Shown here: piece after piece, positions 58,931 through 64,000 of the stretch
How positions within the stretch are numbered: position 1 is the first letter of the stretch
Layout of the letters: every line of letters starts with the position of its first letter
Source: Areca catechu
Taxonomy: Eukaryota; Streptophyta; Magnoliopsida; Arecales; Arecaceae
Assembly: GCA_021397845.1 (NCBI GenBank)
Contig: JAHSVC010000024.1
Location: 310,001 to 374,000, forward strand
DNA: 64,000 nt
Reading direction: 5' to 3'
Notes under the pieces: generated by a model
Told to the model about the DNA's origin: nothing
The model's input: the letters and a program-made list of their open reading frames with translations, nothing else
Database searches by the model: none
Translations under genes and position numbers: made by a program

Positions 58931-59572
58931 GGCCTCCTCCTCATCGCCTGCCTAAGCTGTGCTACATCTGGCCTCATGCCACCATGATAAGCTTCCGAGT
59001 GGTGCTGGGAAAAGGAGACGAAAATGATGCTGAGAGCAACTGTGCCAGGAGCGGATAAAATTCAACTCATGAGAACCCTTTTCTCTTATACCAAGACTAT
59101 TGAAGGCTCAGGCCAAACACTCCCATTTACAATAAGCCTCTAATTGTGCCACACACGGTTGCCCTAATCGACGAAGGCCTCGATCCACGTGTTGGAGGGG
59201 ACCACTGAAGGGAACCACTGCATGTTGGAGGGGACCACTGGAAGGCTGCAACCATGCTGGTCCTTTGCAAACGCAGCCCTTATGACTTGATTGACATTCT
59301 CTCTCCAATGACAACATGATGGCTGCCAAACCCCCGAAAGAGTTGACTTAGCAAAGAATCGTATGGCTCAACTCGTCACCGAGGTCAACAACCTTGCCAA
59401 AGCTAGATTCGAAGACTCAACACTTAGGAAATTCCTTAGACATTCCAATTCAGACATTATCATTTACTAGGAGGAAGGGAAGATATCCATTAATCCAGAA
59501 AAAATTGTCAATTACATGCCATTCCTTTTAACAAGAAAGAAAGAAGTACAAGGCTCAAAGCCTATCGAGCCC
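58931..59572. other. Junction segment between the two arms
   Basis: About 640 bp that is in neither arm. It contains a repeated TGTTGGAGGGGACCACTG phrase (59191 and 59224) and a short Lys/Glu/Leu-rich open frame (about 59348-59470) that I cannot assign. The inversion breakpoint is probably here. Confidence 0.4.
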
Positions 59573-61778
59573 TTACGGACTGGCCGGAGAAGCCCCCGAG
59601 TCAGTAGAATGGAGGATCTCCTCGATTTGAGCAGGAAGGATCTCCTCAATCTAGGCCAAGGCCATGGTCTCTTCAGCTTGAACCTCTTCTTCAGTCTGGG
59701 CTGAGATTGCCGGATCAGCCATGACCAACTCTTCAGCTATAACCAGGACTTCTTCATTTTGGTCCGGTACCTCTTTAGCCTCGACAGGGGATGCAACCTC
59801 TTCCCCTTCCTCCTCCTCGATCTCATATGCTAGGATGCCAGAAATGTCGAGATCAGGGAAGGCTTCGCCAATCCTAGCGAGTCCGTCGTTGAAGCCAAAT
59901 TGATAACTGAACAGGCTTGCTTCAGTTACTTCCTTTTGAACTGTGAAGACTTTTTAAAGTCTTCGACTGCTTTGGCTACCTACTTTTTCAGGGCTTCGAA
60001 CTCCCTCATAGCCGCTTCGACCTTTAGAGTCACTTCTTTGACCTTCGAAGTCGCCTCTTCGGCCCTCCTGATCGCCTCCTCAGTCGTCTTGACCAAGTCT
60101 TTGGCCTTCTTCTGGTTTTCCCTAGTAAAATGCTCCAAGGAATGGACCTGTTTCTTCTTCTTCCTCAGCTTCACCTCCTGGTCAGAGATCTTTAGCTGAG
60201 CCTTCTTCAGCTTGCCCTTCAGATCCTGGACTTCGACATTTCTATGGGTGAGCTGCTCCTCCACAGACAGCTTCAGTTCCACAGCCACCTCCCTTTTGGC
60301 TTTGGCCACCTGAAGCTCCTCCTTCAAGCCGTGAAGGATGCTGTCGACGCTCCCTAAACCCTCCTCCAGGAAGGTGATGTCGTAGAGTAGCTGCACTAAC
60401 AAAACGAAGCGTAAGATTGGTCATAACCTAAATGGCCCGTTGGATACAAAAGGAACGATGACTGCCCTACCTACAGCAAAGAGGAAAAGGCGGAACCGGA
60501 TACCTTGGCGAGGCTCTGACTCCGAATGACCGCCAAATCATGGGACAACAGAACATCCTTCAGTACCAGCCTAGCCACGGCAAGAACTGCGAGACCCCCT
60601 GCGATGGAGAACCCCGAGGGGTCTGCAAGGCAACCCCCACCCGAAGGAGCCCTCCATACAGACTCCTCCTCGACTTGTAGTACCTTGCCCCTGTCTGCCG
60701 TAGGGGGCAAGGTGATGGTACGTCAGTCACCGGAGATAGGCTCCCCCTGATCTGAATCGGAGAGTCAACCCTTGGCAAAGACTTAGCTGGCTGATGCCCT
60801 TCCGAGGCCTCCATCATCGGTATCCCATCCCCTCCAGACGTTCCTCTGGAAGATGAAGCACTTCTACTAGGATCATCCCCCTGGACCTTCTTCCGAACCT
60901 CTGATCCTGAGGGAGAAGCCTAAGCTGCCTTCCTCTTGGCAGACTGACAAAGCCAGCCCAAATCAGGCCTCATCCTGCCACCTGCAAACAAAAACACGTT
61001 TCAAGATTAGCTAAACAACAGAGCTACCAAAAAGGAAAAGCCAAAGACCTCTACCGCTTGTACCTAACACGGGCAACTCACTGATCCCTGCGAGGTGAAG
61101 ATTCCTTTCCTCTAACAGCTCTCGGATGAAAACAACCTCCGAACTAGATAATAAAGCGTAGTCGGGTTGGTCGGCCGCTAGAACTTTCTTCCCAGCATTG
61201 GCTTCCAAACGAGGCTCCCTCAACTCACTATTGAAACCCCATGGTTGAGTGAAGGAGACAAAGACAAAATTAGGTTTCCACCCATGGATGGCACTGGGCA
61301 TGTCCTTCATTATTTTGTGGCCAAGACGAGGACCAATAACCCACCATCCGTGATCGTGGAAATCCCTCTTCAAAATAAAGAGGGAAGTGAATAAATTGGT
61401 CCCAGGCCTCACATTAGCTATGTGACACCGGACCAAAAATCCATAGATATTCTGAATACTATTCGGAGTCAACTGTGCGAGCACAATTTGATACATATGA
61501 AAGACCTTAACGAAGAAAGGGTGTATCGGGAAGCGAAGACCAGCCTTTACATGATCTTCATACACAGCGATACACTCAACAGGAGGCCTATTTACCCGAT
61601 CTTTAGGCTTTCGGAGTATCAGAAGGAATCCTTCGGGAACATGGTAACGCTCCCGAAGGTGGGCTATCTTCCTGAACGAAATGAAACTAGGAACTAGTTC
61701 CGGTCTAACCACATCGTCGGCACAAGAAGGTCCAACCTCCTCCCCACTAGCAACACGAACTCCTACGGGCTTAGCCAT
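59573..61778 (-). CDS. Second antisense gene copy, 3 exons (disabled)
   Basis: Exon 1 61778-61064 (MAKPVG start), exon 2 60981-60504, exon 3 60390-59573. Intron phases are 1 and 0, at the same places as in the gene at 51775-53897, with the exon 2 start GGRMRPD parallel to GGKMKPD there. Exon 1 carries the Transposase_28-like domain: YEDHVKAGLRFPIH, QLTPNSIQNIYGFLV, GWWVIGPRL and SAIHGWKPNFVFV. Exon 3 has a Lys/Glu/Val coiled coil and an acidic tail with FGFNDGLARIGEAFPDLD. Breaks are a frameshift in exon 2 (about 60715) and TAG stops where CAG is expected (about 60927 and 59982). An in-frame Met also exists at 61796. The function is unknown. Confidence 0.72.
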
Positions 61779-62397
61779 GGTGGGAAAAAGAAACAAAAAA
61801 GGAACAGAAGAATCCTACCTATGGAAGAGACTGAGAGCTGGAAGCGAGAAAAGCTGGACAAAAGGTGAAAGTAGACAAAGGTAAAGAAGCTTCCTTAACG
61901 AATCCTTCCTTTCCCTCATAAAGGGACAAGAAATCTCCAAGACACCTCCTCGGAGGGAGAGATCGTCTCTCCTTGAGTCCGCCACGTACATGGACATCGG
62001 AGACGGATATGAAACTCCCAAACGGCCCCAAGCTGATTTGATGCAGAGAGGACCAAAGGTCATAATCCACGTGACCCCAATCGATGGCAGAGATGGAACC
62101 CACATCTTTTCCAAGGGATAGGAAGAGACCACGCCCTCCACCCAGATCCCAACAAAAAGATCGGCTGAACCACTACAACGGGAAAAAAGGGAAGCGACTT
62201 CTTGATTGACCCTTTCCTTTTTTACACTCCAATTAGGGAACGATAACTATCCTCAACTTGATCTTCGAATCAACCAGCAGTTATGGCAAGCAGCCAAATC
62301 AGAGATTTTACCATCATTCGCTGCACCTCTCCCCAGAAGAAAATGACAATTCAGCGATACTCTCACTCTTCGAGGCAAATCACTGCTTCAAAAATTG

Positions 62398-62412
62398 AGA
62401 GTAGGGGGCAAT
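62398..62412 (+). other. Polypurine tract of the right arm
   Basis: GAGAGTAGGGGGCAAT-like purine strip just before the right LTR, matching the left arm in inverse. Confidence 0.75.
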
Positions 62413-63276
62413 TATTAGGATATGTCAGTTCAAGCATGAATCAATCGCCGATTTGACTGCTCACGCACCCCCCCTCCCGAACCAGACACTTCGAACCAGA
62501 GCGCCGAGAGGAAGATGAGCGAATGGGCAAAGCGATGATATGATCTTCGGCCTTAGCCGAAGACATGATCTTTGGCTTGGCCAGAGACACGGTCTTCGAC
62601 CTTAGCCGAAGATGCTGGTCCAAAGGAGAATGGTCCAAAGATGATGCCGACTCCACCCTACGATTCATCCTGAAAAGAACAACCTCGCCACGAATAGCAA
62701 AGGTGTCTTCGGACTATCCTAGGAAAAATAAGACGAAGACACCTCTCCAGTCCAGCAATGGCCCCTCCTGAAGAAGATCCCCGAAGGCAAATCTTCGACT
62801 AACCTCAAACCCATGCGAATGTAGGTGCGACGATTACAATCAACTGCCTGGCTATCACCTCCGAATCATAACTATATCGAAGTGGCCACATGGCCATTAA
62901 CTCCAACCGTAATGCCTCCAACATGACGGGTACCTTTCGATAACCATCCACGGTTACGGGTAGAGGGGAGTCGATTAGCCCCCATCTTAACCATAGGATG
63001 GGAGACAAAACTGTGTGCTGGACCAGCCATTATAAATACTCGTAAGATGGGACACTCAAGGTAAGCACAGCAAGGCCCTGGAAAAATAAGAGTTCCTTTC
63101 CATCTCCCTTTTCTTCAGAATACTCCCATTCTGTTGCTGGAACCTGTCTCTGACTTAGGCATCGGAGTGTCCCCCGCTGAAGAACATTCGGCCAGGGACT
63201 TGTTTTGTAGGTGAACCAAGGGAGAGAACCTATGATCCAGCAACTCCGCCCGGTCGAAGGGGATTCTATGCCAACA
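62413..63276 (+). repeat. Right 3' LTR of the inverted element
   Basis: 864 bp from TATTAGGATATG (TG decayed to TA) to GCCAACA. It holds CTTAGGCATCGGAGTG, the U5 phrase shared with other LTRs here. Confidence 0.87.
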
Positions 63277-63670
63277 GTTTTCATTTTGGGTTTTGACCTT
63301 TTCCCTCTGAAGTTGAAATGAATTTCCTTCATCTGAAGTGTAGAGGGGGAAGCTCAACAGAGAATGCTATTGGTGGTGCCATGGAAAAGCATAAGAGTTT
63401 TAAAGCTCTTCAGATAGTTGATGGGGTTCATGGTCTTTTTGTAAGTCTCTAATTGTGATATTTTGATTCAAGGAGGGATCAGTTCACCCATAATATTCCC
63501 ATTGAACAAAGGATCTATTTTGAAATCAGAGTCATCATATTGAGGTTGGGTTCGGCCTTGAAGTGCTTCGATTTGCTGATGCATCTCTGAACTTCCAAGA
63601 AATGTCGGCCTCGTGAATCAAATGATGCTCTGAATGCTAAGGTGAAGGGTGTCATGGAGTGGAGTCTTTA
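63277..63670 (+). other. Unassigned flank with an exon-like open frame
   Basis: A frame open from about 63299 reads MNFLHLKCRGGSSTENAI and on to VDGVHGLF, then meets a perfect GTAAGT donor at 63441. It could be an orphan exon of an unknown gene or chance. No homology is recognised. Confidence 0.25.
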
Positions 63671-64000
63671 TATCATGCCCCTGATCCAAGATCACGAGCT
63701 AAAGGTTGCAGCAACCCTCATATACTCGTAGAGAACACTCCCCAAGCATGCAAGGTATCTAATCACATTATCATAAAGCAACAGTGAAACAAAATTCAAA
63801 TAATTAATATTCAACTTTTATTCAAATAACTAAATCAAATGTCTTAAAAAAAATATATTCCATTGTCTTGCAACAATTTCAAATTATCCTAATTGAAAAT
63901 ACAAATATCAAAGACCGCCTCTAATTTACTCTCCCATAATGAATCCTCAAGTTAAGCTAGTCCTCTAAATTTATAAAAGAAATAAGAAATTATAGAGTAA
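63671..64000 (-). repeat. Partial LTR of the 19920-30781 gypsy family
   Basis: TATCATGCCCCTGATCCAAGATCACGAG aligns with the LTR start at 27383, and the following AT-rich text matches both LTRs of that element in places. It is cut by the window edge. The orientation is the same as that element. Confidence 0.7.

Larger units (their letters stand above)
55887..63276. mobile_element. Tat-family element with inverted, outward 3' ends
   Basis: The two terminal LTRs are in opposite orientation. The left LTR (55887-58097) is minus and the right (62413-63276) is plus, each with its polypurine tract on the inner side, so both are 3' LTRs. The homology continues inward through the spacer into the antisense gene's exon 1 (left to about 58930, right to about 61580), giving arms of about 1.7 kb. 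Flanks GTCTT (55882-55886) and GTTTT (63277-63281) differ at one base. No pol is visible between the arms. Either an inverted cDNA or a later rearrangement made it. Confidence 0.7.

Noticed and set aside
1..64000. CRISPR arrays, bacterial operons, tRNA or rRNA genes
   Set aside because: None seen. Spliced plant exons and LTR elements show this is nuclear plant DNA; tRNA-like matches are only primer binding sites.

Overview
This window is plant nuclear DNA, probably from a monocot with TE-swollen introns. A palm-like genome is my guess, from the style of the host gene and the retroelements, and is not proven. Only one host gene is clearly recognisable: the 3' half of NOL (NYC1-like chlorophyll(ide) b reductase), on the plus strand. 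Nine coding exons lie between 6706 and 19275, and the N-terminal exons are outside the window. Nearly everything else is LTR retrotransposon, mostly dead and often nested.

Layout. 1-6705 is upstream NOL intron or flank. It holds a Copia gag remnant (1-900), a GGTACC-palindrome repeat (918-1116) and a minus-strand, internally deleted Copia element (3439-6404). 6706-8690 carries seven small NOL exons. 8691-18940 is a 10.25-kb intron with a complete but decayed Copia element (9290-14157, perfect CCCTC target duplication), a probable hAT transposase tail (about 15160-16270, minus) and further GGTACC repeats. 18941-19275 holds the last two coding exons. 19920-30781 is a minus-strand Ty3/gypsy element with large LTRs, flanked by ATGAA duplications. 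One of its LTRs holds a GC-rich minisatellite block and the other a 922-bp solo-LTR-like insertion. 32643-41660 is a plus-strand Copia element whose RT region is split by a 1467-bp insertion with TAAAT duplications. 43624-44898 looks like part of another LTR.

44899-55186 is a plus-strand Ty3/gypsy Tat-lineage element: 71-bp tandem duplication in one LTR, dual RNase H, a 47-bp tandem array behind pol, and a three-exon antisense gene. 55887-63276 is an unusual inverted structure. Two 3' LTRs of a second Tat family face outward, each with its polypurine tract on the inner side, and they enclose a second copy of the antisense gene. The left LTR is itself split by a 1321-bp gag-only Copia element with GACAC duplications. 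The window ends in an LTR fragment of the gypsy family seen at 19920-30781.

How it works together. NOL is the only gene with evident host function (chlorophyll b breakdown); its exons are open and its splice sites canonical despite the intron insertions. The retroelements are mostly silent relics, and in the Tat elements the premature stops are largely CAG to TAG and CGA to TGA, as expected from deamination of methylated cytosines. The most notable biology is the antisense gene: both Tat copies keep the same two intron positions and phases, which implies a spliced antisense protein of unknown role.
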